DNA of 64,000 bases from DAIDJD01 sp035485275 (GCA_035485275.1 DATHOE010000021.1:1-64000); one strand, 5' to 3'; numbered from the stretch's first letter, positions 1 to 8,802 are shown. Notes: generated by a model not told the origin, from the letters alone. Made by a program: numbers and translations.

Positions 1-1
1 C

Positions 2-451
2 GCGGCCGGGCGCTTCAGGCCGGACCTCTACTACCGCCTCAACGTCTTCTCGGTGAAGCTGCCGCCCCTGCGGGACCGCCCCTCGGACCTGGAGGTCCTG
101 GCCCGCCACTTCTTCAAGCAGGCCTGCGCGGATTTTGAGAACCATCTTCCGCCGCTCCCGGATGACGCCGTGGCCGCCCTGCGGCTCCACCGCTGGCCGG
201 GCAACGTGCGGGAGCTGAAGAATTTCATGGAGCGCCTGGTGCTCAGCGCCTCGGGAGGGGCCGTGGACGCGGAGGCGGTCCGGCGGGCCCTGCCCGCGAA
301 GGCCCTTGAAACGGCCCCGCCGGCGCGCGTGGACAAGGAGGCCGTGGAAGGGGCCATGCGGGAGTCCGGGGGGGACAAGAGCCGCGCGGCCCAGCTGCTG
401 GGCATCAGCCGGCCCACCCTGTACCGCCATTTGAAGGCCTATAAATTGTGA
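2..451 (+). CDS. Sigma-54-dependent transcriptional activator, C-terminal part (gene runs in from the left)
   Basis: The frame is open from the window edge. It begins inside the AAA+ sigma-54 interaction domain (GRFRPDLYYRLNVF, then LPPLRDRPSDLEVLARHF), followed by the WPGNVRELKNFMERL segment that closes this domain in NtrC-like activators. The last 40 residues form a Fis-type helix-turn-helix (SRAAQLLGISRPTLYRHLK). These proteins use ATP hydrolysis to remodel RNA polymerase holding sigma-54. The sensory N-terminus lies outside the window, so the input signal is unknown. A sigma-54 promoter and a 12-bp palindrome lie just downstream, so the next gene is a plausible target (inference). Confidence 0.93.
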   Translation, partial: AAGRFRPDLYYRLNVFSVKLPPLRDRPSDLEVLARHFFKQACADFENHLPPLPDDAVAALRLHRWPGNVRELKNFMERLVLSASGGAVDAEAVRRALPAKALETAPPARVDKEAVEGAMRESGGDKSRAAQLLGISRPTLYRHLKAYKL

Positions 452-458
452 GTGCGCG

Positions 459-470
459 TGTAACGTTACA
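459..470. promoter_or_regulatory. 12-bp perfect palindrome, candidate activator binding site
   Basis: TGTAACGTTACA is a perfect palindrome 8 nt after the activator stop codon. It lies about 97 bp upstream of the -24 element of the sigma-54 promoter at 567-582, a normal distance for an enhancer-like site of a Fis-type activator. That it binds the adjacent activator is inference. Confidence 0.45.
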
Positions 471-566
471 GGGCCGCGCTTTACACCGGACGGGGTTTTG
501 GGACGAATTCAGGGCTTAAGCAAAAATTTTTTTGTTGGGAATGAAGGTTTTTCCTTGGATCGGGTT

Positions 567-582
567 TGGCACCGGACTTGCT
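567..582 (+). promoter_or_regulatory. Sigma-54 (-24/-12) promoter
   Basis: The sequence is TGGCAC, five bases, TTGCT. This matches the sigma-54 consensus, with the invariant GG (568-569) and GC (580-581) separated by exactly 10 nt. It lies about 50 bp before the ATG at 633 on the same strand. Confidence 0.8.
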
Positions 583-632
583 TTCGTTAAGCTTGTTCCT
601 GTCCCTGACCCCAGACCCTTTCCGGACAAGCC

Positions 633-1094
633 ATGAACCAGCGCCTCCCCAACGCGTTTGAACTGGCCGACATGGTCGACCGCGTCACCCGCGAATGGGC
701 CAACCTGGCGGCCCGGCCGGCGGGCCTTCCGGCGCCGGGGCCGGCGAACCTGCCGCTGGAGTTCAGCGTCGATTTCGCGGGCCCCCTGACCCTGCGCATG
801 GTGCTGCGCTGCGGGGAGGACCTGGGCGCGGAGATGGCTGAAAGCTCCACCGGAGACCCGGGCGCCCGCGCGCTCGCCGTCGACGCCTTCAGGGAGTTCG
901 TCAACCAGGTGGCCCAGCACTGGATCCTCCGCCGTCCGAGCACCTTTCCACGGCCCCGCAAGGCCGGCCTGGCCCTGGCCAGCGAGCCCAAGGGCTGGCC
1001 CCAGCGGGTGCCGGACGCCTCCGTGGTGGTGATGGTGGACGCCTTCCCCTTGGAGCTGCGCCTGTGGCTCTTGCAAGCGGCCGACGCGGTCTAG
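633..1094 (+). CDS. CheX/CheC-like protein, uncharacterised
   Basis: This is a 153-residue soluble protein with no signal peptide or membrane segment. The middle part (FSVDFAGPLTLRMVLRCGEDLGAEM, then AVDAFREFVNQVAQHWI) has the alternating strands and long helix of CheX/CheC-type domains, where the helix usually carries an E/D and N of a CheY-P phosphatase site. Here the helix reads EFVNQV, so a phosphatase role is possible but unproven. A sigma-54 promoter lies upstream and a terminator downstream, so it is probably a single-gene transcript controlled by the neighbouring activator. The fold call rests on pattern only. Confidence 0.6.
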   Translation: MNQRLPNAFELADMVDRVTREWANLAARPAGLPAPGPANLPLEFSVDFAGPLTLRMVLRCGEDLGAEMAESSTGDPGARALAVDAFREFVNQVAQHWILRRPSTFPRPRKAGLALASEPKGWPQRVPDASVVVMVDAFPLELRLWLLQAADAV

Positions 1095-1144
1095 CCCCCC
1101 TAGGTCGCCCGATCGCTGCCCGGACGCCGGCCGGCACCCAAGCG

Positions 1145-1178
1145 AAAAGGCCGCCCTTCAGGGGCGGCCTTTTTGTTT
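1145..1178. terminator. Intrinsic terminator, bidirectional
   Basis: AGGCCGCCC (1148-1156), TTCA, then GGGGCGGCCT (1161-1170) and a T-rich run. An A-rich run on the other side lets it serve both the CheX-like gene and the convergent PorV-like gene. Confidence 0.85.
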
Positions 1179-1191
1179 CGCGTGGGGCCGG

Positions 1192-2865
1192 TCATTGTGA
1201 AAATACCATCGTCATCCTTTGGTCGTCCTCCGTTTTCAGCCGGTTTCCGAGCCGGTCCACCAGGTCCAGCCTGAACTCATAAACGTAGTTCGAATAGAAT
1301 TCCTGGTTCCGGTCCGAGTTGCCGTCCCAGACCCGGTTGGAGGCGTCGTTTAAGCCGCCGCTGAAGGTCCGGAAGAGCTTCCCGTCGGGCCCCAGGATTT
1401 CCAGGCGCCAGCCCAGCCCGGGGTCGGCGGCGCTGGAGCGCACCCTGAATATCGCCGGCACCAAGCGGAAGCCGCCGGGCTTCTGGGGGTCCAAGCTCCT
1501 GGCGTCCCATTGCAGGCCCAGGGCCGGGAAGCTGTCGTACACGGAAAAAGCGACGAATCCCTCGGTGTAGCGGAGCTTCCCGTCCGCCAGGCGGACGGCC
1601 AGCCGCAGCGGGTAGAGGCCCGCCGGGACCCTGCTGCCGTCGTTGCGGGTGCCGTCCCAGGCGATGCTCTGGGGCAGGCTTCCCCTGGCTTGGATGACCC
1701 GCGCAGGGGATTTCCCCTCATAGATGAAGAGGGCCCATGCCTGGCAGCGGTCGCCGGCGCGCAGGAAGGTCCTGACGCGGCCCTGCGCGATGCCCATGGC
1801 GGGGGAGAAGACCCCCTGCTCAAGGCTCAGGCCCAGGTCGGGGACCGCGTTGGGACCGGCGTTTCCGGGCGCCGGGGCCCTGGCCGACGCGTTTCGGGCG
1901 GCCTGCGCGGCCTTGCGCGCCTGGACCGGGCCGGAGAAATGCGCGGAGAGGGAGACGAGGTTGGCGGCGCCGAGGACGCCCTCGCTCATGAAGGCGTAGT
2001 CGAGGCTGAGGATCCCGACGCGCAGGCCGCCGCCCACGCTGAGCCCGCCGACCCCGCCTTCGCCGATGTACTTGTAGCCCGCCCGGACGGCCCACAGGGA
2101 CTCCCCGGAAAATTCGGCCCCCAGGCACAGCATCTCCGCGTTCGAATCCGCCGTGGGGAACTCCGCGTCGCCGGCGACGCAGAGCTTCTGCAGCCCGCCC
2201 TGGAGCGGGACCGTGTAGGCCAGGCCGCAGCGGACCTGGGTGGCCAGGTTGGCCCCGTCCAAGGTCCCCCCCAGGTTCTCCACCGCGAAGCCCGCGGAAA
2301 GGCCGTGCTGCGCGTTCCACAGGAGCCCCAGGTCGCCCCCCAGGGTGGAATTGGCGCCGCCGACGCCCAGGTTCTCCGTGACCAGCTTCAGGGTCGCGCC
2401 CACGGAGAGGGGCCCGAAGGCGCGGCCGTAGCCGAGGTCCGTGCCCAGGCCGTAGGGGCGCAGGGAGCCGGCCTGCACCAGGACCCCGTTGGACAGGGCG
2501 TTCTCCGGCACGGAGCCGTAGTCCATGTAGTCCAGGGACAGGGCCACGCCGTCGGACTCGTCCAGTCCGACGCCGTAAGCGACGTGCTCGAAGGACAGGC
2601 CCTGCACGTAGACGTTGTCCATCAGGGAGAGCTGCTGGTCCATGAGGCCGCTCAGCCCGGCCGGGTTCACGGTGACGGTGTTGACGTCACCGGACAGGGC
2701 CACCGAGGCCCCGCCCATGGACGAGCTGCGCGCGGAATCGGGCAGGTTCAGCCAACTGGCCGCCTGCGAGGCGGTGTCGTAGGTGGTCTGCTCCGCGGAG
2801 GCGCCCCCGGCCGTCGCCAAGGCCGCAAGCAGGGCCGCCCCCAGCACCGCACCGGCGCGCCTCAT
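1192..2865 (-). CDS. PorV/PorQ-like outer-membrane protein with two C-terminal FlgD-like Ig domains
   Basis: The product has 557 residues, starting at the ATG that overlaps the upstream stop (ATGA). A signal peptide (MRRAGAVLGAALLAALATAGGASA) is followed by a PorV/PorQ-type barrel of about 300 residues, with the family opening SARSSSMGGASVALSGDVNTVTVNPAGL. PorV proteins are outer-membrane barrels that accept or shuttle substrates of type IX secretion. After the barrel come two FlgD-like Ig modules, shown by IAWDGTRNDGSRVPAGLYPLRL and RVWDGNSDRNQEFYSNYVYEF. Ordinary PorV lacks them. The coupling to the SBBP cargo gene suggests a dedicated cargo partner (inference). The frame stays open further upstream, but that extension is only a shadow of the SBBP gene. 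Confidence 0.85.
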   Translation of the reverse strand: MRRAGAVLGAALLAALATAGGASAEQTTYDTASQAASWLNLPDSARSSSMGGASVALSGDVNTVTVNPAGLSGLMDQQLSLMDNVYVQGLSFEHVAYGVGLDESDGVALSLDYMDYGSVPENALSNGVLVQAGSLRPYGLGTDLGYGRAFGPLSVGATLKLVTENLGVGGANSTLGGDLGLLWNAQHGLSAGFAVENLGGTLDGANLATQVRCGLAYTVPLQGGLQKLCVAGDAEFPTADSNAEMLCLGAEFSGESLWAVRAGYKYIGEGGVGGLSVGGGLRVGILSLDYAFMSEGVLGAANLVSLSAHFSGPVQARKAAQAARNASARAPAPGNAGPNAVPDLGLSLEQGVFSPAMGIAQGRVRTFLRAGDRCQAWALFIYEGKSPARVIQARGSLPQSIAWDGTRNDGSRVPAGLYPLRLAVRLADGKLRYTEGFVAFSVYDSFPALGLQWDARSLDPQKPGGFRLVPAIFRVRSSAADPGLGWRLEILGPDGKLFRTFSGGLNDASNRVWDGNSDRNQEFYSNYVYEFRLDLVDRLGNRLKTEDDQRMTMVFSQ

Positions 2866-5675
2866 CTGATGACGACGATGTTTTGAAAGAATGTCCGGGA
2901 GCTTCCGTTGTCGTATTGCACCACGGTCCGCACGATGTAGACGCCGGGCGCGAAGCCGCCCGTCTGCAGGCTGGCCGCGGGGCCGGGGAAGTTGGCCGCG
3001 GCGACCTGCTCGCCTTCGGCGTTGAAGACTTGGGCCGAGCTGGACGCGGGCGCCTGGTCGAAGTACAGCGTCAGGGGCGTTCCCACGGCCACGGGCACCA
3101 CGCCCCATTCGGCCTTGCCCAGGGTGGAAACCGCGAACACGGGGCTGGGGGAGGCCGTGAAGCTGGGCGTGCGCGTGGGGGTGTCGGTGATGGTGGGGGT
3201 GACCGTGCCGGTCGGGGTGTCGGTGTAGGTCTTGGTGACGCTGGAGGTCGGGCTGGCGGTGTAGGACTCCGTGGCGGTCGGCGAGTCCGTGAAGGTGTTG
3301 GTGACGGTCGGGCTGTCGCTGGCGGTGGGCGAGTCCGTGCATGTGGGGCTGGCGGTGAAGGTGTCGGTGATGGTCGGGCTGACGCTGGGGGTGGGCGAGT
3401 CCGTGCGCGTGGGGCTGGCCGTGAAGGTCCCGGTCCGCGTGGGGGATGGGGTGGGGCTGTCCGGGATCACGATTTTCGCCACGAACGCGTTCTGGGTCCC
3501 GGCCAGGTCCGCCTGGAAGGGCTTGACCAGCGGGAAGTTCGGCGAGCCGGTGTCGCCGGTCACGTAGATGCCCCCGCTCCCGTCCGTGTAAATGCCCTGG
3601 CCCAGGTCGCTGGCGCTGCCGCCGAGATAGGTGGAGAAGCTCAGCGCGCTTCCGGCGGGATTCAGCTCGGACACGAAGGCGTTCTGCTGCCCCGCCAGGC
3701 CTGCCTGCAGCGGGTTGGCCAGGGGGAAATTGGTCGAGCTGGTGTCGCCGGTGACGTAGGCGTCCCCGCCGGCGTCCACGTCGATGCCGATGCCGCAGTC
3801 GTTGCCGTTGCCGCCCAGGTAGGTGGAATACAGCAGGGCGGTGCCGTTGACGTTGAATTTGGACACGAAGGCGTTCTGGGCGCCGGCCAGGGTCGCCTGC
3901 AGGGCGTTGACCACCGGGAAATTGGCCGCGGTGGTCCCGCCGGTGACGTAGGCCTCCCCGGCGATGTCCACGGCGATGCCCGAGCCGTTGTTGTCCTCCA
4001 GGATCGCGCTGCTGCCCCCGAGGTAGGTGGAGTACACCAGGGCGTTGCCGGCGGTGTTGACTTTGGTGACGAAGGCGTTGACCGCGCCGGCGGCGCCCAG
4101 GTTCGGCTGCGGCGCGTTGACCACCGGGAAATTCGGGGAGGTGGTCTGGCCCGTGACAAAGGCGTTGGTCCCCCAATAGGCGATTTTGAAGGCGCCGTCA
4201 TTGCCGCTGCCCCCTAGGTAGGTGCTGAACAGAAGGCCGTTGCCGTTGGGGTTCAGCTTGCTGACGAAGGCGTTGGCCTGCCCGGCCAGGGCCGGCTGGA
4301 AGGCGCCGAGCACCGGGAAATTCGACGAGGAGGTCTGTCCGCAGAGGTAGGCGTCCCCGAGGCCGTCCGGCGCCACGCCGTCGCCGAACTCGACGCCGCT
4401 GCCGCCCAGGTAGGTGGAGTACACCAGGGCCCCCCCGCTGGGGTCGAGCTTGCAGACGAAGGCGTTTTGCTGTCCGGCCAGGGCCGCCTGGTAGGGGTTG
4501 ACCAGCGGGAAGTCCGTCGAGGTCGTGCAGCCGATGAGATAGACGTTTCCCCCGCCGTCCACGGCGAGGTCGTTGCTCCAGTCCGCGTTGGCGCCGCCGA
4601 GGTAGGTGGAATACACCAGGGCGTTTCCGCTGGGATCGAGCTTGCTGAGGAAGGCGTTCTCGGTCGGGGCAAGGTTCGGCTGCAGGGCGTTGAGCACGGG
4701 GAAGGTCGTGGAGGAGGTCCCGCCGCAGACATAGGCGTTCCCGGCTGCGTCGGCGTAGACCCTTGAGGCGAAATCCGAGCCGTTGCCGCCCAGGTAGGTG
4801 GAATACGCCAGCACCGGGTCTATCACCAGGGTCTTGCCGCGGTCATGGGGCCCCAGCTCAAAGGCGACCTTGCCGCCGCTGAGCACATAGCGGCCCCTGA
4901 CGGACCTGCGCCCGCCGCCCTCCTCCTGGTAGCAGACCGGGGCCATCAGGGTCACGCTGCGGTCGCCGAGGGTCAGCACCAGGTTCCCCTGCGGATCCAG
5001 CGCCAGCGCGTCGGCGCCTTCCAGGTCCCAGCGCAGTGCTCCCGGGTCCGCGCCGGGCTTCACCGTGAAGTCGTATTCCAGGCTCCCCCGGCCGCCGTAG
5101 TAGTCCAGGTCGACGCCGCGGTAGGCGCCTGAAAATTCCGCCTTGGCGTAGTGCGGGACGCCGCGTATCCAACGGCCGCTGTCGCGGCCGATGAAGTAGT
5201 TGCTTGTGCCCGGCAAGGGCTCCAGGCCGGACGCGGACGCGGCGGGGTTTCCGTTCTCCAGTTTCATGCGCAGGATCCGGTCCGGCTCCGGGACCTGCAG
5301 AGGCCCGAGGGCCGCCTGCATGGCCCCCGCGGCCGGGTTCTGGAACAGGCCGCCCAGGGCCGGTCCCGTCCCCGCGCCCGGCGCCGCGCCGAATCGCTTG
5401 AAGGCCGCGCCGGAGGAGCGGCGCAGCACCACCACAGCCTCGTCCGGGCAGAGGAAAAGGGTGTATCCGCCCCCGCGGCAGAGGAACTTGACCCGTGAAT
5501 CCGTCTGGCCCTGGTTGGGTTCGAAGGCCAGCGGAAGCCTTCCATAGGAGGCGCCGACTTGGGATGGGCCGAAGGACAGGCTGCCTGAGCGCAGGTCCCC
5601 GGCGCATGGAACGAGGCCGGCGAGCAGAAGGAGGGTCTGAACGTTTCGTACAAAACGATTCGCGGACAAGAACAT
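2862..5675 (-). CDS. Secreted SBBP beta-propeller protein with Ser/Thr/Pro linker and sorting-type C-terminus
   Basis: The product has 937 residues. The chosen ATG follows GGGGGA and opens a signal peptide (NVQTLLLLAGLVPCAG). Residues 30-290 resemble the domain found before SBBP repeats (LAFEPNQGQTDSRVKFLCRG). Seven SBBP repeats follow, each marked by (Y/F)STYLGG and spaced about 60 residues, and they probably form a beta-propeller. A roughly 105-residue S/T/P linker leads to an 80-residue end domain with GGFAPGVYIVRTVV and the terminal QNIVVIR, like type IX sorting domains. The stop overlaps the downstream PorV-like start. Surface display or secretion is inferred, and the substrate is unknown. 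Confidence 0.88.
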   Translation of the reverse strand: MFLSANRFVRNVQTLLLLAGLVPCAGDLRSGSLSFGPSQVGASYGRLPLAFEPNQGQTDSRVKFLCRGGGYTLFLCPDEAVVVLRRSSGAAFKRFGAAPGAGTGPALGGLFQNPAAGAMQAALGPLQVPEPDRILRMKLENGNPAASASGLEPLPGTSNYFIGRDSGRWIRGVPHYAKAEFSGAYRGVDLDYYGGRGSLEYDFTVKPGADPGALRWDLEGADALALDPQGNLVLTLGDRSVTLMAPVCYQEEGGGRRSVRGRYVLSGGKVAFELGPHDRGKTLVIDPVLAYSTYLGGNGSDFASRVYADAAGNAYVCGGTSSTTFPVLNALQPNLAPTENAFLSKLDPSGNALVYSTYLGGANADWSNDLAVDGGGNVYLIGCTTSTDFPLVNPYQAALAGQQNAFVCKLDPSGGALVYSTYLGGSGVEFGDGVAPDGLGDAYLCGQTSSSNFPVLGAFQPALAGQANAFVSKLNPNGNGLLFSTYLGGSGNDGAFKIAYWGTNAFVTGQTTSPNFPVVNAPQPNLGAAGAVNAFVTKVNTAGNALVYSTYLGGSSAILEDNNGSGIAVDIAGEAYVTGGTTAANFPVVNALQATLAGAQNAFVSKFNVNGTALLYSTYLGGNGNDCGIGIDVDAGGDAYVTGDTSSTNFPLANPLQAGLAGQQNAFVSELNPAGSALSFSTYLGGSASDLGQGIYTDGSGGIYVTGDTGSPNFPLVKPFQADLAGTQNAFVAKIVIPDSPTPSPTRTGTFTASPTRTDSPTPSVSPTITDTFTASPTCTDSPTASDSPTVTNTFTDSPTATESYTASPTSSVTKTYTDTPTGTVTPTITDTPTRTPSFTASPSPVFAVSTLGKAEWGVVPVAVGTPLTLYFDQAPASSSAQVFNAEGEQVAAANFPGPAASLQTGGFAPGVYIVRTVVQYDNGSSRTFFQNIVVIR
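3150..3460 (-). repeat. Ser/Thr/Pro-rich linker-coding repeat
   Basis: Degenerate repeats encode SPTxTxTFTASPTxTDSPT units. They form the extended linker between the propeller and the C-terminal domain of the SBBP protein. Related linkers occur in the sedolisin and ice-binding genes of this window. Confidence 0.85.
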
Positions 5676-5825
5676 CAAAAATCCCCCGGTGGAGACAGCG
5701 GCACTATAATAAGCGAGTTCCCCCACCCTGAATACATACCGCGGCCGGGCGCCGGCCCCGGCGGAAATCCGGCTTCCATAAGGCGGAACCCGGCATGGGC
5801 CGCGGATTGCAAGGGAGGAAATGCC

Positions 5826-6950
5826 ATGCGGCATCGTCTGCGCAAGTGCCTGCTTTTGGCGGCCCTGCTGGCGCCGCCGGCCCTGGGCCGGACCCTGAGC
5901 CTGAGGCCGGCCATGCCCGGGCCCCGATTCGTCATGCCCCTGCAGGTGGTGCCTGACGACGACGGCAGCGGCCGGATTTTCGTGGTGCAACAGGACGGGC
6001 TCATCGTCCTGGCGGACCCGCGCACGGGCGCCCGCCTCAGGGCCTTGGACCTCCGCGGCAAGGTCCGGCGGACCCATGTCGAGGAGGGTTTGCTGAGCTT
6101 TGTCCTGCATCCCGGCTTCCACGAGGACGGCCGGGCTTTTGTCTGGTATTCCGTGCCCGGGGTCGAGCCCCGGCGCAACCGACTCTCGGAATTCCGTGCG
6201 GATGCGAGCCGGGAGCGCCTGCTTCCGGGCAGCGAAAAGGTGCTGCTGGAGGTGGAAAAACGCTGGGGGAACCACAACGGCGCCTGTCTGCGCTTCGGGC
6301 CGGACGGCTTTTTGTACCTCGGCTTGGGCGACGGCGGTTCCGGGGGCGATCCTTTGGGCAACGCGCAGAACACCAACAGCCTGCTGGGCAAGGTGCTGCG
6401 CCTGGACGTGGACCGGGCCTCCCCGGGCCGGGCCTACGCGATCCCGGACGGCAACCCCTTTGCCCGGGGCGGCGGCCGGCCCGAGATTTTCGCGTGGGGC
6501 CTGCGCAATCCCTGGCGCATGAGCTTCGACCCGGCCACGGGCCTCCTATGGGCGGGCGACGTGGGCCAGGACCGCTTTGAGGAGATAGACCTGGTCCGGA
6601 AGGGCCGCAATTACGGATGGAATTGGCGGGAAGGCGCCCATCCCTTCAAGCCCGGGACGCCGCCTCCGGGCCTGACGGATCCGGTCTACGACTACGGCCG
6701 GGACAAGGGCGGCTGCGTCATCGGCGGGGTGGTCGTGCGCAAGGGCCGGGTGCCGGCCCTGCGGGGGCGCTACCTCTTCGGGGACTTCCTGTCCCGGCGC
6801 TTGTGGAGCTTGGACGCGGACAGCCCCGCCGGGGGCAGCCTGCGCTACGAGGGCCGCTGCCCCGAGCCGCCGGAGTCCATCGACCTGGACGCGGACGGGG
6901 ACGTTTGGATCTGCGGATACGGCGGTACTTTATACAGGGTCGGGGACTAG
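5826..6950 (+). CDS. PQQ-dependent glucose/sorbosone dehydrogenase family protein (Asd/YliI-like)
   Basis: The product has 374 residues, with a signal peptide (LLLAALLAPPALG) and a GGGAGGAAA ribosome site just upstream. It has the six-bladed propeller hallmarks of soluble aldose sugar dehydrogenases: VEEGLLSFVLHPGF, then WGNHNGACLRFGPDGFLYLGLGDGG, AQNTNSLLGKVLRLDVD, and AWGLRNPWRMSFD. The histidine in NHNG corresponds to the catalytic base region of the family. It probably oxidises a sugar in the periplasm with PQQ. No PQQ biosynthesis genes are visible here, so the cofactor would come from elsewhere. It is flanked by a terminator and appears to be transcribed alone. Confidence 0.9.
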   Translation: MRHRLRKCLLLAALLAPPALGRTLSLRPAMPGPRFVMPLQVVPDDDGSGRIFVVQQDGLIVLADPRTGARLRALDLRGKVRRTHVEEGLLSFVLHPGFHEDGRAFVWYSVPGVEPRRNRLSEFRADASRERLLPGSEKVLLEVEKRWGNHNGACLRFGPDGFLYLGLGDGGSGGDPLGNAQNTNSLLGKVLRLDVDRASPGRAYAIPDGNPFARGGGRPEIFAWGLRNPWRMSFDPATGLLWAGDVGQDRFEEIDLVRKGRNYGWNWREGAHPFKPGTPPPGLTDPVYDYGRDKGGCVIGGVVVRKGRVPALRGRYLFGDFLSRRLWSLDADSPAGGSLRYEGRCPEPPESIDLDADGDVWICGYGGTLYRVGD

Positions 6951-6984
6951 CCTTCCGCGCGGAAAGCTTCCGAATCGAACCGAA

Positions 6985-7020
6985 AACAAAAGGGCCGCCC
7001 GGGAGGGGCGGCCCTTTTGT
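6985..7020. terminator. Intrinsic terminator between convergent genes
   Basis: AAAGGGCCGCCC, a short loop, and GGGCGGCCCTTTTGT form a strong GC stem with A- and T-rich flanks on both sides. It can stop the sugar dehydrogenase and the reductase transcripts. Confidence 0.85.
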
Positions 7021-7047
7021 CTGATGGCGCTGCTGCGTTTGCGCGCT

Positions 7048-8772
7048 TTAGGCGCACTCTGAGGCGCCGAGGCCCTCGAAAACGAAGGTCTCCTCGGTGC
7101 CGTTGTCCTTGAACAGTTCCGGATCGTTGCTGATCACCTCGCCGAAGGGCTCCAGGACCTTCTTGGCGGCATCCAGGGGCAGGGCCCGCAGCCAGGCCTC
7201 CAGGCTCTGGCCCTCCTGGCGTTCGGCGCGGTACTTGGCGATGAAGGCCTGGACCAGCAGGGGGGCGCGGCGCGAGGGAAGGCGCCCGATCATGCGGCCG
7301 AAGGTGGCGCCATTGTCGTCGATGCCGCCGCCGATCATGGCCTGGAAGTGCGGGGAGTCCTTGCCGTCGATCTTGCGGATGTGGCCGAAGAAGCCGAAGG
7401 TCCCGATGTGGTGCTGGCCGCAGGAGTTGGGGCAGCCGCTGATCTTGATGTGCGTCCCGGCGAGGTCTTCCTTGCCCGCGCCGCTGTACGCCATGATCTC
7501 GGTCAGCCTCGCCCCCAGGCCCTTGGAGGACACGAGCCCCAGGTTGCAGGTGTCCGCGCCCGGGCAGCTGGTGACGTCGCCGATCAGGTCCGGACCCGGG
7601 TCGCCCAGGCCCAGGGCCTTGAGTTCCGTGTAGAGTTCGGCCAGGCGCTTGGAGGGGACGAAGGGCAGCAGCAGGTTCTGGTCGTTGGCCGTGCGCAGGT
7701 TCCCCTGGCCGAAGCGCTCGCTCAAGTCCGCCAGGGAAGCCAGCTGCTGCCAGCTCAGGTCGCCCAGGGTCAGCTTGATGATGGCGTAGTGGAAGCCCTT
7801 CTGCTTCTGGGGCCAGGTGTTGAGCTTCTGCCATTCCTTGTATCCGTCGGGGCCGTCCAGGGGCGGCGTGGCAGAGGGGTCGCCCGCGGGGGCGGGAGTT
7901 TCCTTGGGCAGCTCAAAGGGGACGCTGGCCGGCAGGGTCGCCAGGATCTTCTCCACTTCGGCCTTGAAGGTGTCGAAGCCCTCCTTGCGGATCAGGAACT
8001 TGAGGCGCGCGGCCATGCGGTTCTTGCGTTCGCCCTTGGCGTGGAAATGCAGCAGGATCGCGGTGATCAGGGGGATCACCTTGTCCTCGGGCGTGAATTC
8101 GTCCCAGGTCCAGGCGTTCTGGGGGCTGGCGCCCAGGCCGCCGCCCACGCGGATGCGGAAGCCGCGCTGCACCTTGCCGTCGACGATGCGGGTGCGCGCG
8201 GTGGCGCCCAGGTCGTTGATGGAGGTCTGGCTGAGGTCGCGGTCCGAGCCGCCGAAGGACATCTTGAACTTGCGCGGCAGCTGGCTGAACTCCGGGATGC
8301 GCAGGAAGTGGCGGAAGGCCGCTTCGGCATAGGGGAAGGCGTCGAAAATCTCGTCGGCCGCCAGGCCCGCCACGGGCGAGCAGGTGATGTTGCGGATGGC
8401 GTTGCCGCAGGCCTCGCGGGTGGTCAGGTCGGCCGAGGCCAGCAGTTCCAGGAGGCTGGGCACGTCCGCGAGCTGGATGAAGTGCAGCTGCACCGCCTGG
8501 CGCGTGGTCACGTGGGCGATGCCCCGCGGCGCGAAGCGGCGGGAGGCCTCGCTGATGGCCCGGGTCTGGGCCGCGTTCAGCTGGCCGCCGGGGATCTTGA
8601 TGCGCACCATCTGCACGTCGTGCTGGCGCTGCCCGTAGATGCCCTGCACCAGGCGGAAGGGCTTGAAGATCTCGTCGGGGACGGCGCCGGCCTTGTAGGC
8701 CTTGGCTTCATCGGCGAAATGGTCGATTTCCTTGCGGACCACGTCGGGCAAGGGGGTGACGCTTGTGCTCAT
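7048..8772 (-). CDS. Ferredoxin-type nitrite/sulfite reductase (siroheme, [4Fe-4S])
   Basis: The product has 574 residues. The second of two close ATGs is chosen because GGAG lies 8 nt before it. The two-fold repeated architecture of the family is seen: substrate half-domains with RIKIPGGQLNAAQTRAISE and ARGIAHVTTRQAVQLHFIQ-type segments, and the cysteine motifs SCPGADTCNLG (near residue 400) and SGCPNSCGQHHIG (near 445) that bind the coupled siroheme and iron-sulfur cluster. It performs six-electron reduction of nitrite to ammonia or sulfite to sulfide in the cytoplasm. Sequence alone does not settle which. No siroheme or nitrate genes are adjacent. A consensus promoter lies directly upstream. 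Confidence 0.93.
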   Translation of the reverse strand: MSTSVTPLPDVVRKEIDHFADEAKAYKAGAVPDEIFKPFRLVQGIYGQRQHDVQMVRIKIPGGQLNAAQTRAISEASRRFAPRGIAHVTTRQAVQLHFIQLADVPSLLELLASADLTTREACGNAIRNITCSPVAGLAADEIFDAFPYAEAAFRHFLRIPEFSQLPRKFKMSFGGSDRDLSQTSINDLGATARTRIVDGKVQRGFRIRVGGGLGASPQNAWTWDEFTPEDKVIPLITAILLHFHAKGERKNRMAARLKFLIRKEGFDTFKAEVEKILATLPASVPFELPKETPAPAGDPSATPPLDGPDGYKEWQKLNTWPQKQKGFHYAIIKLTLGDLSWQQLASLADLSERFGQGNLRTANDQNLLLPFVPSKRLAELYTELKALGLGDPGPDLIGDVTSCPGADTCNLGLVSSKGLGARLTEIMAYSGAGKEDLAGTHIKISGCPNSCGQHHIGTFGFFGHIRKIDGKDSPHFQAMIGGGIDDNGATFGRMIGRLPSRRAPLLVQAFIAKYRAERQEGQSLEAWLRALPLDAAKKVLEPFGEVISNDPELFKDNGTEETFVFEGLGASECA

Positions 8773-8802
8773 GGCGATCTCCATAGCGGGTTCTGAGGAC
8801 CC

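Noticed and set aside
2866..4176. Upstream extension of the PorV-like frame to give a 994-residue protein
   Set aside because: The extra part is Arg/Gln/His-rich shadow of the SBBP gene, and the true start has a signal peptide and overlaps the SBBP stop.
5676..6275. Upstream extension of the SBBP frame
   Set aside because: It overlaps the sugar dehydrogenase on the other strand and lacks protein-like composition. The chosen ATG has a ribosome site and a signal peptide.
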